Below are positions 8,118 to 17,784 of a stretch of DNA of 64,000 bases, in pieces. Below the pieces are notes generated by a model that saw only the letters and a program-made list of their open reading frames with translations, had not been told where the DNA came from and made no database searches. Position 1 is the stretch's first letter. Each line of letters begins with the position of its first letter. The position numbers and the translations under genes were made by a program. Origin of the DNA: a bacterium. Lineage in GTDB: Bacteria > Planctomycetota > UBA1135 > UBA2386. Location of the stretch: the NCBI GenBank assembly GCA_024743115.1, contig JANSXC010000002.1, forward strand, positions 412,207 through 476,206. The letters are read 5' to 3'.

Positions 8118-10309
8118 CGATTCGCTGCATTCTGGCCCCCGCACTGTTCGCCACCTTCCTGCTGGCATTGTCCGGCTGCAGCTCGGCGCCGGAGACACCG
8201 GACTCCGACCCGTCGCTGCCGCCGGTTGCCGGCGTCGATGGTGTGGGCGACGGCGGGGAGGAGGGCGGCGAAGCCGCTGCGAACCCGGTGGCTGATGGTG
8301 GTGAGGCGGCGGCCGAACCGGTGGCCGACCCCGCGCCGATTCAGGAGCCGGTCTCCGAGCCGCCGGCGGCGGCGGGCCCGGAGCCGGACGGTCGGCGCTA
8401 CCTGCTCGACCGGGTCGGCAAGACCGCGATCGTGCAGCTCTACGCCGATGGCTTCGACGACCTGTCGCTCGATGACAAGCTGTTGGCCTACTACCTGTCG
8501 CAGGCGGCGGTCGCCGGGCGTGACATCTTCCTCGATCAGCGCTTCGAGTACACACTCGCGCTGCGGTGGATTCTCGAGTCGCTCTACCTCGTACGTTTCG
8601 AGCTCGACCCGACGACCCGCGCGGAGATCGAGCGCTACTGCAAACTGTTCTGGGTGCACTCGGGGATTCACGACAACCTGACGACCAAGAAGCGGTTGCT
8701 CGGTCTGACGTGGGAGCAGTTCCGCACGGCCTGTGACGCCGCTGCGGCCCAGGGGCACTCGCTCGGCGCGAACGACATCAAGCCGTTGCGCGACCTGCGG
8801 CAGGCATTCGACGTGATGACCGATGCGACGACGTTCGTGTCGGTGACCGACAAGAGCACCGAGGCGGGCAACGACCCCGTGGCGGCGAGCTGCAACAACC
8901 TCTATGTCAACGTCACGAGCGCCGACCTCGAGAACTTCGAGGAGCAGAACGGTCTCAACTCCCGGCTCGTCAGGATCGGGGAGGAGCTGGTCGAAGAGGT
9001 CTACCGCGCCGGCGATGGCGTGCGCTTCGCGCCCGGCCGCTATGCCGAGCAGATCGGCGCGATCAACGAGTACCTGCGCCACGCTCTGCCGCACGCACCG
9101 CTGCCGACGCGCAAGGCGCTGCAGAAGCTGATTCGCTACAACGAGACCGGCAAGCTGTCGGACTGGCGCGAGTTCAACATCGCGTGGGTGCAGGACAACG
9201 ACAGCAACATCGATTTCATCCTCGGTTTCGTGGAAGTCTACCTCGACGCGCGCGGCATCAAGGGCGCCTGGGAGGCGGTCGTGAGCTACCGCGACGAGGC
9301 CAAGACCAAGGCGATCGCGGAGCTCGCGGTCGAAGCGCCGTGGTTCGAGGAACGCATGCCGTGGGACGAGCGGTTCAAGAAGCCGGACGTAAAGGGCATC
9401 TCGGCGCGCGCGATCAACGTCGTGATGGAGACCGGCGACAGCGGTCCGATCACGCCGATCGGCATCAACCTGCCCAACGAGGCCGACGTGCGGGAGAACT
9501 ACGGCAGCAAGTCCGTGAACCTCGCGAACGTCGTGGCGACCTACGATCTCGTGAAAGCTGCCGGCAGTCTCGGCGAGTTCTCGTTCAGCTCCGAGGAGGT
9601 GGCGCGTGCCCGACGATACGCGGCCGCGATGGACGATCTGCACACGAACCTGCACGAGGTCGTCGGCCACGCCTCGGGTCAGGTGATGCCCGAGATCAAG
9701 AACCCGGCGCAGCGTCTCGGGCTCTACTACAGCACGCTCGAAGAGGGCCGCGCGGATCTGGTCGGGCTCTACTGGATCGCGGATCAGAAGATGCGCGACC
9801 TCGGGCTCGTCGAATCGGATGACGCGGTGCTCGCGAAGTACGAGGCCTACTGTCGCAACGCGCTCGTGCAGTTACGGCGCGTGCCGCTCGGCGAACGCGT
9901 CGAAGAGGACCACATGCGCAATCGCCAGCTGATCGTGCTGTGGTTGCTCGACAACGACGGCGGCGTCGCGGTGAAGCGCCGCAACGGCAAGACGTTCTAT
10001 GTCGTCGAGTCGGCCGAGAAGTTCCGCCAGAAGTGCGGCGAGCTGCTCGCCGAGATCATGCGCATCAAGGCGGAGGGTGATTTCGTGGCCGGCAAGGCGC
10101 TCGTCGAGCGCTACGGCATCAAGGTCGACAAGAAGCTGCACGAGGAGGTGCTGGCGCGGATCGAGCGGCTCGACCTGCCGTCCGTCACCGGCTTCGTGCA
10201 GCCCGAACTGCGGCTGAAGCGTAACTCGAACGGTCGGGTCACGGACGTCGAGGTGTTCCACTGCCAGGATCTCGCCGACCAGATGCTGCGGTGGAGCGGC
10301 CGGCGGTGA
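8114..10309 (+). CDS. Peptidase M49 (dipeptidyl-peptidase III-like) lipoprotein
   Basis: A 731-residue zinc metallopeptidase. The N-terminus (TFLLALSGCSSAP) is a lipoprotein signal with Cys at about residue 22, followed by an acidic Ala/Gly/Pro linker to residue 90. The zinc site is the six-residue HEVVGH motif (His514, Glu515, His519), with the third ligand in EEGRAD (Glu543/Glu544). This HExxxH spacing plus EExRA(D/E) pairing is specific to the M49 family, which cleaves dipeptides from the N-termini of short peptides. Most M49 enzymes are cytosolic, so a lipid-anchored export form is notable, although bacterial exported forms exist. Translation is coupled to the preceding S9 peptidase by an ATGA overlap. 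Confidence 0.9.
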   Translation: MTIRCILAPALFATFLLALSGCSSAPETPDSDPSLPPVAGVDGVGDGGEEGGEAAANPVADGGEAAAEPVADPAPIQEPVSEPPAAAGPEPDGRRYLLDRVGKTAIVQLYADGFDDLSLDDKLLAYYLSQAAVAGRDIFLDQRFEYTLALRWILESLYLVRFELDPTTRAEIERYCKLFWVHSGIHDNLTTKKRLLGLTWEQFRTACDAAAAQGHSLGANDIKPLRDLRQAFDVMTDATTFVSVTDKSTEAGNDPVAASCNNLYVNVTSADLENFEEQNGLNSRLVRIGEELVEEVYRAGDGVRFAPGRYAEQIGAINEYLRHALPHAPLPTRKALQKLIRYNETGKLSDWREFNIAWVQDNDSNIDFILGFVEVYLDARGIKGAWEAVVSYRDEAKTKAIAELAVEAPWFEERMPWDERFKKPDVKGISARAINVVMETGDSGPITPIGINLPNEADVRENYGSKSVNLANVVATYDLVKAAGSLGEFSFSSEEVARARRYAAAMDDLHTNLHEVVGHASGQVMPEIKNPAQRLGLYYSTLEEGRADLVGLYWIADQKMRDLGLVESDDAVLAKYEAYCRNALVQLRRVPLGERVEEDHMRNRQLIVLWLLDNDGGVAVKRRNGKTFYVVESAEKFRQKCGELLAEIMRIKAEGDFVAGKALVERYGIKVDKKLHEEVLARIERLDLPSVTGFVQPELRLKRNSNGRVTDVEVFHCQDLADQMLRWSGRR

Positions 10310-11247
10310 GGCGACGTGGCCGGCGGTGGGGGCGCGTCGCGCCGGTCGCGCTGCTGGCTGCCGTCGCGGCGTGGTCGGGTTGCGCGGCTGCGCCGCGTTG
10401 GCAGGAGGACGTGCTCGGCGCACTGTCCGCGAGCCGCGCGATCGGCCAGGACCTCGTGGTCTACTTCGCGCTCGACGGTCGCGACGCCAGCGACCGCATG
10501 AAGTCGCGGCTGGCCGACCCGCTCGTGATGCAGGCGCTCGTCCGTGGTGGCTTCGCGGCGGTCGTCGTGGACGGTTTCGCGCGCAAGAACCTCTACGAGG
10601 AGTGGGTTGGCGGCGGCGAGGGTATGGGCATCGCCGTGCTCGACGGCCGTGGCGAGGTCTATGCCGCGCGGCCGGGACCTCAGGATCCCGAAGAGCTCGC
10701 GGCATTCCTCGAACTCTGCGCCGGCAAGCGCGAGGCGCTCGCTGCGGCGCGCGCCGCGCTGGTGGCGTCGGGGGATGGGGCGGCCGAGAAACACCGGCTC
10801 GGGGTCCTGCTGCTCGACCTCGGCTGCCGCAAGAAGTGCGAGTCGCTGCTGCTCGACGCGGCGCTCGCGGGCGTCGACGATGCCCGGCACCGGGTCGCGC
10901 GCCTCTACGCGCTCGATGGCAACGTGATCGCCGCGCGCCGGTGGTTGCAGCACGTGCGCCCGTCGCCGGCCGCGCGTCTTACGGAGGGTTACGTGCTCTA
11001 CAAGGAGCGGCGCTACTCCGATTCGGCGCGGGTGCTCGAGCCCTTGGTCGAGGAAGAAGAACTCGGGCCGGATCGCCAGCGGGCCTGGCTCTACTACGGC
11101 AAGGCGCTGCACTACGCGCAGCGCGACAAGGAAGCCGTGCCGGTCCTCGAGGCGCTCGCGAACGCCGGCACCGGCAGCACGTTCGAGGCCGCCGCGCTAC
11201 ACATGCTCGTGCACATCCGCGATCCGCAGCATGGTCACTCGCACTGA
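10291..11247 (+). CDS. TPR-containing lipoprotein with a thioredoxin-like N-terminal region
   Basis: Begins at ATG 10291, overlapping the M49 gene by 19 bp; a GTG at 10306 that overlaps the stop as GTGA is an equally good start. The N-terminus is a signal peptide with lipobox (VAAWSGCAAAP). Residues about 35-140 follow a thioredoxin-like alternation (DLVVYFALDGRD, AAVVVDGF, GIAVLDGRGEVY), but there is no CxxC pair. Residues about 150-310 contain tetratricopeptide-like helical pairs (LTEGYVLYKERRYSDSARVL). The product is probably a periplasmic scaffold or assembly factor. The operon position after two exported peptidases suggests a shared role in peptide processing, but that is inference. Confidence 0.72.
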   Translation: MERPAVRRRGRRWGRVAPVALLAAVAAWSGCAAAPRWQEDVLGALSASRAIGQDLVVYFALDGRDASDRMKSRLADPLVMQALVRGGFAAVVVDGFARKNLYEEWVGGGEGMGIAVLDGRGEVYAARPGPQDPEELAAFLELCAGKREALAAARAALVASGDGAAEKHRLGVLLLDLGCRKKCESLLLDAALAGVDDARHRVARLYALDGNVIAARRWLQHVRPSPAARLTEGYVLYKERRYSDSARVLEPLVEEEELGPDRQRAWLYYGKALHYAQRDKEAVPVLEALANAGTGSTFEAAALHMLVHIRDPQHGHSH

Positions 11248-11250
11248 TGT

Positions 11251-11265
11251 CGTCGCGCGGCGACG
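11251..11265. terminator. Short GC hairpin between convergent genes
   Basis: A perfect 6-bp stem (CGTCGC / GCGACG) around a GCG loop, three bases after the stop of the TPR lipoprotein gene and 36 bases from the stop of the convergent beta-helix gene. There is no T-run on either side, so an intrinsic terminator is only possible. In such G+C-rich sequence, short hairpins also occur by chance. Confidence 0.3.
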
Positions 11266-11300
11266 GCGCAGTCAGCTGCCGCGCAACGACCGGGGCGCAG

Positions 11301-12533
11301 TCAGCGCACGACGCCACCGAGCGGCGGCATGGTCTGGAGCGGCAGCGTCGTGCCGCTGACGGCCGTTACGTGCAGCCGAGCACTGAGGCCGATCGGCAGG
11401 TTCGGCAGCGTCGTGCGGTAGGTCGCCCGGCCGGTGGCGTCCGCCAGCAGCACGCCGATCAAGGCCGCGGTCCCGGGCAGGGCGGCGAGCGGCTGCTCGA
11501 TCTCGGGCCGCAGGTTGGCTTGCAGTTCGTCGTGGACGAAGAGCCAGACGGGCCAGCCCGGCGCCGTTTCGAAGTCGAGCTGGAACGGACTGCCGCGGAC
11601 GATCGGCGGGGCCGCCGCGGCGAGCCCCAGCAGATCGCTCCGCTGTTGCTGCGGCCCCTGGAAGGCGGGGCGGCGGTTGCCGTTCTGGTCGCGGCCACCC
11701 TGGATCGTCGAGCGGGTCCATTGGATTGCGGGTCCGCTGTTGCGGATGCCGACCTCGTGCCCGCCGTTGCCGGGAGTGCTGCCGCCGACGATGTTGCAGT
11801 CGGCGAGCCAGACGCGTGAGCTCGACGTATCGATGCCGGCACCGCCCGCGTTGGCGAACGCCAGCAGCTTGCCGCCGCCCACGAGGTCGCAGCGCACGAG
11901 GTGGACGTCACTCGTGGTCGCGGTGAGGCCGGTGCCGCCCAGGCCATAGGAGTCCCAGGTCGTGTAGCTGCCGAAGAAGCTGCAGTCCGTCGCCTGGATG
12001 GTCGACCGCGTGGCGTGCAGGCCGTGGTTCTGGGCGCCAACCAGCGCGCGCGCTGCGCCGTAGCCCGCCAGTGCGCAGCGGTTCAGTATGACGTGGGCGT
12101 CGGTGACTTCGAGCGCCGCTCGCCGGTAGCTCTGCGACGACTCGAAGGCGCAGTCCTCCAGGAACACCGTGCCGCCGAGGACCTCGACGTGGCAGCTAGG
12201 GTAGCGCCACGGGTTGAGCACGCGGATGCCGCGCAGCGTGGCGACCGTGCCCGGTGGCGTGGCAAGCGTGACCGGCGTACTGAGTTGCGGAAGGACCGTG
12301 ACCGTCGCACCGGGCGCGGCACGAATCGTCAGCGGGATCGACAACGTGAACGGCTCGTAGTTGCCGCTCTGAACTTCGATCACGTCGCCGGGCCCGGCGA
12401 TCGCGATTGCGGCGTGGATCTGCGGCAGCGCACCCGGGCCGACCCGGTGGACGGTCTGGGCGGTGCCGGGAGCCGCCAGGCCGGCGACGAGCGCGAGCAG
12501 TGCTGCGAGAGCGAGTGTGGTGGGGCGATTCAC
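11301..12533 (-). CDS. Exported right-handed parallel beta-helix protein
   Basis: The product is 410 residues from a GTG at 12531-12533 that overlaps the upstream stop as GTGA. It has a signal peptide ([22 protein letters not shown]). Residues about 30-300 are a pectate-lyase-like parallel beta-helix: an opening QIHAAIAIAGPGDVIEVQSG segment and repeated short strands carrying Asn, Cys and Ser (LEDCAFESS, LNRCALAGY, ATDCSFFGS, LVRCDLVGG, LADCNIVGG). The last 100 residues form a separate beta domain of the kind that closes many secreted proteins in this window. The frame stays open upstream through tilS to 14402, but that part is antisense-like noise. Substrate unknown; a polysaccharide-binding or surface role is likely. 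Confidence 0.85.
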   Translation of the reverse strand: MNRPTTLALAALLALVAGLAAPGTAQTVHRVGPGALPQIHAAIAIAGPGDVIEVQSGNYEPFTLSIPLTIRAAPGATVTVLPQLSTPVTLATPPGTVATLRGIRVLNPWRYPSCHVEVLGGTVFLEDCAFESSQSYRRAALEVTDAHVILNRCALAGYGAARALVGAQNHGLHATRSTIQATDCSFFGSYTTWDSYGLGGTGLTATTSDVHLVRCDLVGGGKLLAFANAGGAGIDTSSSRVWLADCNIVGGSTPGNGGHEVGIRNSGPAIQWTRSTIQGGRDQNGNRRPAFQGPQQQRSDLLGLAAAAPPIVRGSPFQLDFETAPGWPVWLFVHDELQANLRPEIEQPLAALPGTAALIGVLLADATGRATYRTTLPNLPIGLSARLHVTAVSGTTLPLQTMPPLGGVVR

Positions 12534-12919
12534 AGGAGGAATGCCCGAACCGCGAGAGCGATGACGATCGCGACGATCGCCAGGATGACGAACACCATCA
12601 TGCCGCCCGTGGGTTCCTTCGGCGGCGGTTCGGTCGGCGCGTCGATCGGCTCGGCGGCCAAGGCCTGAGCTTCGAGATCCGCATCGTCGATCTCGACGTC
12701 GGTCAGGATGTCCTGCGCCTGCGTCAGGTGGTCCTCGCGCACCTTGACCTTGGTGCCGGACACGTTCATGAGCTTCTGGCTGACGGCGAACTCGTCCGAG
12801 AGGCTGCCGCCTTCGACGTAGGCGGGGATGCCCTCGGCCTCGAGCATCGCGGCGAACAGCTTGGCTTCGGTCGGGGTGCGAGCCGTCTTGGCGACGACCA
12901 TGTTCGCGGACTCCGTCAT
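12530..12919 (-). CDS. DUF2007-like protein with C-terminal membrane anchor
   Basis: A 129-residue protein. The N-terminal part (EAKLFAAMLEAEGIPAYVEG ... VRVREDHLTQAQDIL-like) matches the pattern of the DUF2007 putative signal-transducing domain: a two-strand, two-helix module that begins with an ATF/ARTPxEA segment and includes an EGIPAYVEG turn. The C-terminus is one transmembrane helix (GGMMVFVILAIVAIVIALAV) ending within a few residues of the stop, so this is probably a tail-anchored inner-membrane protein. Located between tilS and the beta-helix gene on the same strand. Biochemical role unknown for the family. Confidence 0.82.
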   Translation of the reverse strand: MTESANMVVAKTARTPTEAKLFAAMLEAEGIPAYVEGGSLSDEFAVSQKLMNVSGTKVKVREDHLTQAQDILTDVEIDDADLEAQALAAEPIDAPTEPPPKEPTGGMMVFVILAIVAIVIALAVRAFLL

Positions 12920-12991
12920 GGCCGCGAGGATACGGATTCCCGGGAGTGGGCGCCCCCGCTTCGCTGGATTCCGGCAGTGCGGGGCGGCCGC

Positions 12992-14440
12992 TCAGCCGCA
13001 GCCGGCCACGACTTCGATGCAGCGTCGCGTGTTCAGCTTGAGGCGCGCGTTGTCGGACAGTTCGACCCCGGGCACCCAGAGGATGCGATCCGAGGCGTCG
13101 ACCAGCATCGGCAGCCGGTCGCGGTCGAAGCGCGGCACGTGACGGCTCTGCAGGAAGCGGCGCAGCAGTTGTTCCTGCGCGGCGCCCAGCGGCCAGAACA
13201 TGTCGCCGACCCGGCGCGTGCGCAGCCGCCATGGCAGCGGGGCGGAGCGCGGGTCCAGCAGCGCGCGGAACCGGCCGGCTTGTTCGGGTGACGGCACCAG
13301 CGGCGGTTGTGGGTGTTCGAATGCTTCGAGCCACCACTCGGTCGCGCCGAAGCGTTGCCGGCCGCAGTCGAAGCGGAATAGCTGGCCGCCGTCGTGCGTG
13401 CGCGGCGGGTTGCCGGCGCGGTCCGGGTCGACGAGCAGCAGGCCGTCGCGGATGCGTTCGACGAGCAGGCCGCCGCGTCCCGCCAGCCGTTTGCCGTCGG
13501 GTAGGTCGAGCAGCGCGAGGGCGCGGGCGAGCCAATTGCCCAAGGGCGCTTCGCCGTGGGGGTGCAGCGCGACATAGGCCTGCCGCAGTGCTTCTTCGAG
13601 GAAGGGGCGCCCGTCCTCGTCGAGTTCGCGCAGATCGAGTTCGAGGCGCCAGTCGGTGCGGTGGCGGGCGCGCTGGGTCAGGATGCGCAGGCCCTGGGCC
13701 TCGAGGATCTCGTTGGCAGCGCGCGCCGTGCTCGCGACCGTCATGAGCGCCACGTCGAGTCCGATGCCGAGCGATTCGCGCAGCCGCGGGATCGTTTCGA
13801 GGCGCAGCGCGTTGCGCGCGTAGCTCGGATCGCGGTTGGTCGAGTCCTCGTGGGCCGCTTCGCCGACCCGTCGGAGCACGGACTCGAGAGTCGAACGGCG
13901 GGTGCGTAGCAACGGTCTGAGCAGCAGTACGCGACGGCCGTCGTTCTGGAGCCAGCGCGCTTCGGGGATGCCGGCGAGGCCGCGCGGGCCGGTGCCACGG
14001 AGCATTCGGAACAGCACGGTCTCGAGGTTGTCGTCGGCGTGGTGGCCGGTCAGGAGCAGGCCGGCGCGTTCGGTGTCCGCGATCGCGAGCAGCGCCTCGT
14101 AGCGCGCGTTCCGGAGCGCATCTTCCGACGGGCGGAATCCGGGCGCGACGGCCAGATCCGTCAGTCGCCGGACGGTCAGCGGCACCGCCAGTCGGTCGCA
14201 CAGTTCGGCGACGTGTTCGGCGGTCTCCCGACTGTCCGGCCGCACGCCGTGGTCGATGTGCGCGGCCAGCAGGGGCCCGGGAAGTCGTCGTTGGTCGCGC
14301 AGTTTCGCGAGCGCCAGCAGCAGTACGGTGCTGTCGACTCCGCCCGAAACTGCCGCCAGCACCGGACGTTCCGTCGCTACGCTCTCGTAGCGCACGAGGC
14401 ACCGGGCGCAGGCGTCTTGCAAGCGGGCGAAACTGTCCAT
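12992..14440 (-). CDS. tilS: tRNA(Ile)-lysidine synthetase
   Basis: Converts cytidine-34 of the CAU-anticodon isoleucine tRNA to lysidine, using ATP and lysine, so the tRNA reads AUA. The PP-loop ATPase signature AAVSGGVDSTVLLLALA is at residues about 28-44. A second conserved block, LLTGHHADDNLETVLFRMLRGTG, fits the N-type ATP pyrophosphatase domain. Residues about 390-480 (RTRRVGDMFWPLGA ... ILWVPGVELSDNARL) match the C-terminal TilS substrate-binding domain. The 482-residue length is typical. The ATG at 14440 starts the gene, divergent from gap; the intervening 145 bp must contain promoters for both. Confidence 0.95.
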   Translation of the reverse strand: MDSFARLQDACARCLVRYESVATERPVLAAVSGGVDSTVLLLALAKLRDQRRLPGPLLAAHIDHGVRPDSRETAEHVAELCDRLAVPLTVRRLTDLAVAPGFRPSEDALRNARYEALLAIADTERAGLLLTGHHADDNLETVLFRMLRGTGPRGLAGIPEARWLQNDGRRVLLLRPLLRTRRSTLESVLRRVGEAAHEDSTNRDPSYARNALRLETIPRLRESLGIGLDVALMTVASTARAANEILEAQGLRILTQRARHRTDWRLELDLRELDEDGRPFLEEALRQAYVALHPHGEAPLGNWLARALALLDLPDGKRLAGRGGLLVERIRDGLLLVDPDRAGNPPRTHDGGQLFRFDCGRQRFGATEWWLEAFEHPQPPLVPSPEQAGRFRALLDPRSAPLPWRLRTRRVGDMFWPLGAAQEQLLRRFLQSRHVPRFDRDRLPMLVDASDRILWVPGVELSDNARLKLNTRRCIEVVAGCG

Positions 14441-14465
14441 TTCGATCGGCGTGGTCCCTCGATAA

Positions 14466-15629
<1,164 letters not shown>

Positions 15630-15691
15630 GTCCGAACCCTCTCGTTGGCCTCCTCGCTGGCCGCCCGCGCTGACCGATTGCTTTGGCAAGA

Positions 15692-16954
15692 ATGGCCGAC
15701 TTCGACTTCCGCCCGCTCTCCGACCTCGATGTGAACGGCCTGCGCGTGCTCATGCGCGTCGACTTCAACGTCCCGCAGGACAAGTCGACGCTCGCGATCA
15801 CGAACAACCAGCGCATCGTTGCGGCGCTGCCGACGATCCAGCACGCCCTGGATCAAGGTGGCGCCGTTGTGCTGATGTCGCACCTCGGGCGTCCCGGTGG
15901 GCAGCGCGTCGAGAAGTTCTCACTGCGCCCGGTCGCGGACGAGTTGCAGCGGCTGCTCGGTCGGCCGGTGCAGTTCGTCGGCGATTGCGTCGGCGCCGAA
16001 GCGGCGGCGGCGTGTGCGAAGGGCACGCTGCAGCCGGGGCAGGTCGTTCTGCTCGAGAACGTGCGCTTCCACCTCGAAGAGGAGGGTAAGCGCAAGGTCA
16101 AGCACGACGACGGCACGACATCGACGATCAAGGCCGACAGCGCGGCGATCGACGCGTTCCGCGCGGCCCTCGCGCAGCACGGTGACGTGTTCGTCAACGA
16201 CGCATTCGGCACGTCGCATCGTTCGCACAGCTCCGTCGTCGGACCGGCGGTGCACATGCCCGCTGCGGCCGGGCTCTTGCTGCAGCGCGAGCTCGAGGCG
16301 TTCGGCAAGATCCTGCATCAGCCCGAGCGCCCGTTCGTCGCGATCCTCGGGGGCGCGAAGGTCAGCGACAAGCTGCCCGTGATCGAGAACCTGATGCCGA
16401 AGGTCGACACGCTGATCATCGGTGGCGCGATGGCCTACACGTTCCTGAAGCAGGCCGGGCTCGGTGTCGGCACATCACTCGTCGAAGAGGACCTGCTCGA
16501 CGCCGCGGGGCGCGTCGTCGGGCTCGCGCAGGAAGCCGGCAAGCAATTGTTGCTGCCCGTCGATCACGTCTGCGCCGCGAAGTTCGCCGCGGACGCGGAA
16601 CCGAGCGTGCACGAGGACGAGATCCCCGACGGTCTGATGGGGCTCGACATCGGGCCCGCCACGGTTGCACGCTACGTCGCGGCGCTCGACGGCGCGCGCT
16701 CGATCGCGTGGAACGGCCCGATGGGCGTGTTCGAGATGGATGCGTTCTGCAAGGGCACCGAAGCGGTGGCGCAGGCCGTCGCCAAGGCGACCGCGGCCGG
16801 TGCGTTCACTGTGGTAGGCGGTGGCGATTCGGTCGCCGCGGCCGAGAAGCTCGGCATCACGAGCAAGCTGTCACACGTGTCGACGGGCGGCGGCGCGAGC
16901 CTCGAGCTGATGGAGGGCAAGCACCTCCCGGGCGTCGCGGCGCTGAGTCGGTGA
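15692..16954 (+). CDS. pgk: Phosphoglycerate kinase
   Basis: Transfers phosphate from 1,3-bisphosphoglycerate to ADP, the step after GAPDH. I chose the ATG at 15692 (MADFDFRPLSDLDVNG) over the in-frame TTG at 15683. The signatures are MRVDFNVPQ near residue 22, SHLGRPGG, NDAFGTSHRSHSS, the nucleotide-binding GGAKVSDKLPVIENLMPKVD, GGAMAYTFLK, GGGDSVAAAEKLG and the final STGGGASLELMEGK. Length is 420 residues. A Lys-rich insertion (EEGKRKVKHDDGT) sits near residue 125, extending a surface loop. Operon with gap. The convergent HAD-like gene begins to overlap the downstream hairpin. Confidence 0.97.
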   Translation: MADFDFRPLSDLDVNGLRVLMRVDFNVPQDKSTLAITNNQRIVAALPTIQHALDQGGAVVLMSHLGRPGGQRVEKFSLRPVADELQRLLGRPVQFVGDCVGAEAAAACAKGTLQPGQVVLLENVRFHLEEEGKRKVKHDDGTTSTIKADSAAIDAFRAALAQHGDVFVNDAFGTSHRSHSSVVGPAVHMPAAAGLLLQRELEAFGKILHQPERPFVAILGGAKVSDKLPVIENLMPKVDTLIIGGAMAYTFLKQAGLGVGTSLVEEDLLDAAGRVVGLAQEAGKQLLLPVDHVCAAKFAADAEPSVHEDEIPDGLMGLDIGPATVARYVAALDGARSIAWNGPMGVFEMDAFCKGTEAVAQAVAKATAAGAFTVVGGGDSVAAAEKLGITSKLSHVSTGGGASLELMEGKHLPGVAALSR

Positions 16955-16961
16955 GGTCGCC

Positions 16962-16982
16962 GAGCCGCTGAGTCGGCGGCTC
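16962..16982. terminator. Hairpin between convergent pgk and HAD-like genes
   Basis: Perfect 7-bp stem GAGCCGC / GCGGCTC with a 7-base loop, eight bases after the pgk stop and touching the stop codon of the convergent gene (16981-16983). It could terminate transcription from both sides. No T-run follows on either strand, so this is a candidate only. Confidence 0.42.
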
Positions 16983-17559
16983 AGATCTTCAGCGAGTACT
17001 CGAACTGGTTGAGTCTGGCCACGGCGTGCCAGAAGTCGTCCTCGACGAAGTGGGGCTCGACGTAGAACTCGCCGTCTTGGCCGCCCTGACCGGTTCGCAC
17101 GAGGATCGTGCCGAGTTCCGCACGCTGGGCGGCCAGCACGTCGGTGGTGGTATGGCCGATCATCCAGCAGCGTCGCAGGTTGAGGTCGAACTCCTGCTGC
17201 GCCATCTTGAAGATGCCGGGGCCCGGCTTGCGGAATACGCTCTCGCGCTTGAATCGGCCGCGGCCCTTCGGGTGGTAGGGGCAGCTGTAGATCTTGGTGA
17301 TCGGGATCCGCTCGTCCTGCATGCGCTGCAGGAACGCCTCGCAGAACTTGGTGAACTCGCGTTCCTTGAGCTTGCCGAACGCGATGTCCTGGCGGCTCGT
17401 GGCTACGAACAGCCGGAACTGGGTCGTGTCGATCCGGGTCAGGGCTTCGATGGCGCGGTCGAGGAAGGGGACGGTGCCGTCTTCGGAGAGGCAGGCGCGT
17501 TCGACGAGCACACCGTCGAGTTCGAAGAAGACACCTTGCTTGTCGGGGATCTTGGCCAT
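16981..17559 (-). CDS. HAD-superfamily (GmhB/HAD-IIIA-like) protein with altered catalytic acids
   Basis: A 192-residue protein starting at the ATG 17557-17559. Its layout follows the HAD-IIIA phosphatases: motif I near residues 10-20, motif II in LFVATSRQDIAFGK, a GPGIF segment after a remnant zinc-loop region (SCPYHPKGRGR...FRKPGPG), and motif IV in CWMIGHTTTDVLAAQ. Two key positions are changed. Motif I reads FFELDGVLV, so the nucleophilic Asp of the DxD pair is Glu (codon at 17521-17523), while the second Asp is kept. Motif IV reads GH where phosphatases have GD. Only one cysteine of the zinc loop remains. Probably not a standard phosphatase; it may be a ligand-binding relative. Convergent with pgk, divergent from the ECF sigma gene. 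Confidence 0.8.
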   Translation of the reverse strand: MAKIPDKQGVFFELDGVLVERACLSEDGTVPFLDRAIEALTRIDTTQFRLFVATSRQDIAFGKLKEREFTKFCEAFLQRMQDERIPITKIYSCPYHPKGRGRFKRESVFRKPGPGIFKMAQQEFDLNLRRCWMIGHTTTDVLAAQRAELGTILVRTGQGGQDGEFYVEPHFVEDDFWHAVARLNQFEYSLKI

Positions 17560-17670
17560 GATTCGGTCCTGAGTGGGGGGGTGGTCGGCGGAGCGTGTCG
17601 GGGGTTGGCGGGTGACGGGGATCGCCCCGCGCCATGGGCGGCATCGGCTTCGGATGGCCTCGTCTTGAAA

Positions 17671-17691
17671 ATCAGGGAAAAACGCCCTGAT
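17671..17691. promoter_or_regulatory. Inverted repeat in the divergent promoter region upstream of the ECF sigma gene
   Basis: A 7-bp perfect inverted repeat ATCAGGG / CCCTGAT separated by AAAAACG lies in the 225-bp gap between the HAD-like gene and the ECF sigma gene. About 50 bp further on, near 17734-17745, is a smaller dyad, GGAA-TCGT-TTCC. The local A+T content is higher than the surroundings. These are plausible operator or promoter elements for one or both divergent genes; no consensus promoter was confirmed. Confidence 0.35.
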
Positions 17692-17784
17692 CACCCCGGG
17701 CTGGGGCGCCAAACCGGACACATCCGGCCGATGGGAATCGTTTCCAAGGTTTGAAGAGCCCGGGACTGCGAGACTTGCGTAGGG

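Noticed and set aside
8075..9670. A 531-codon minus-strand frame opposite the M49 gene
   Set aside because: The plus strand carries an intact zinc-peptidase signature; the antisense frame has no family features.
11301..14402. A 1033-codon extension of the beta-helix gene upstream through tilS
   Set aside because: The signal peptide begins at 12533, and the upstream part is the shifted frame of tilS and the DUF2007 gene.
15683..15691. TTG start for pgk
   Set aside because: The ATG at 15692 gives the standard N-terminus and length.
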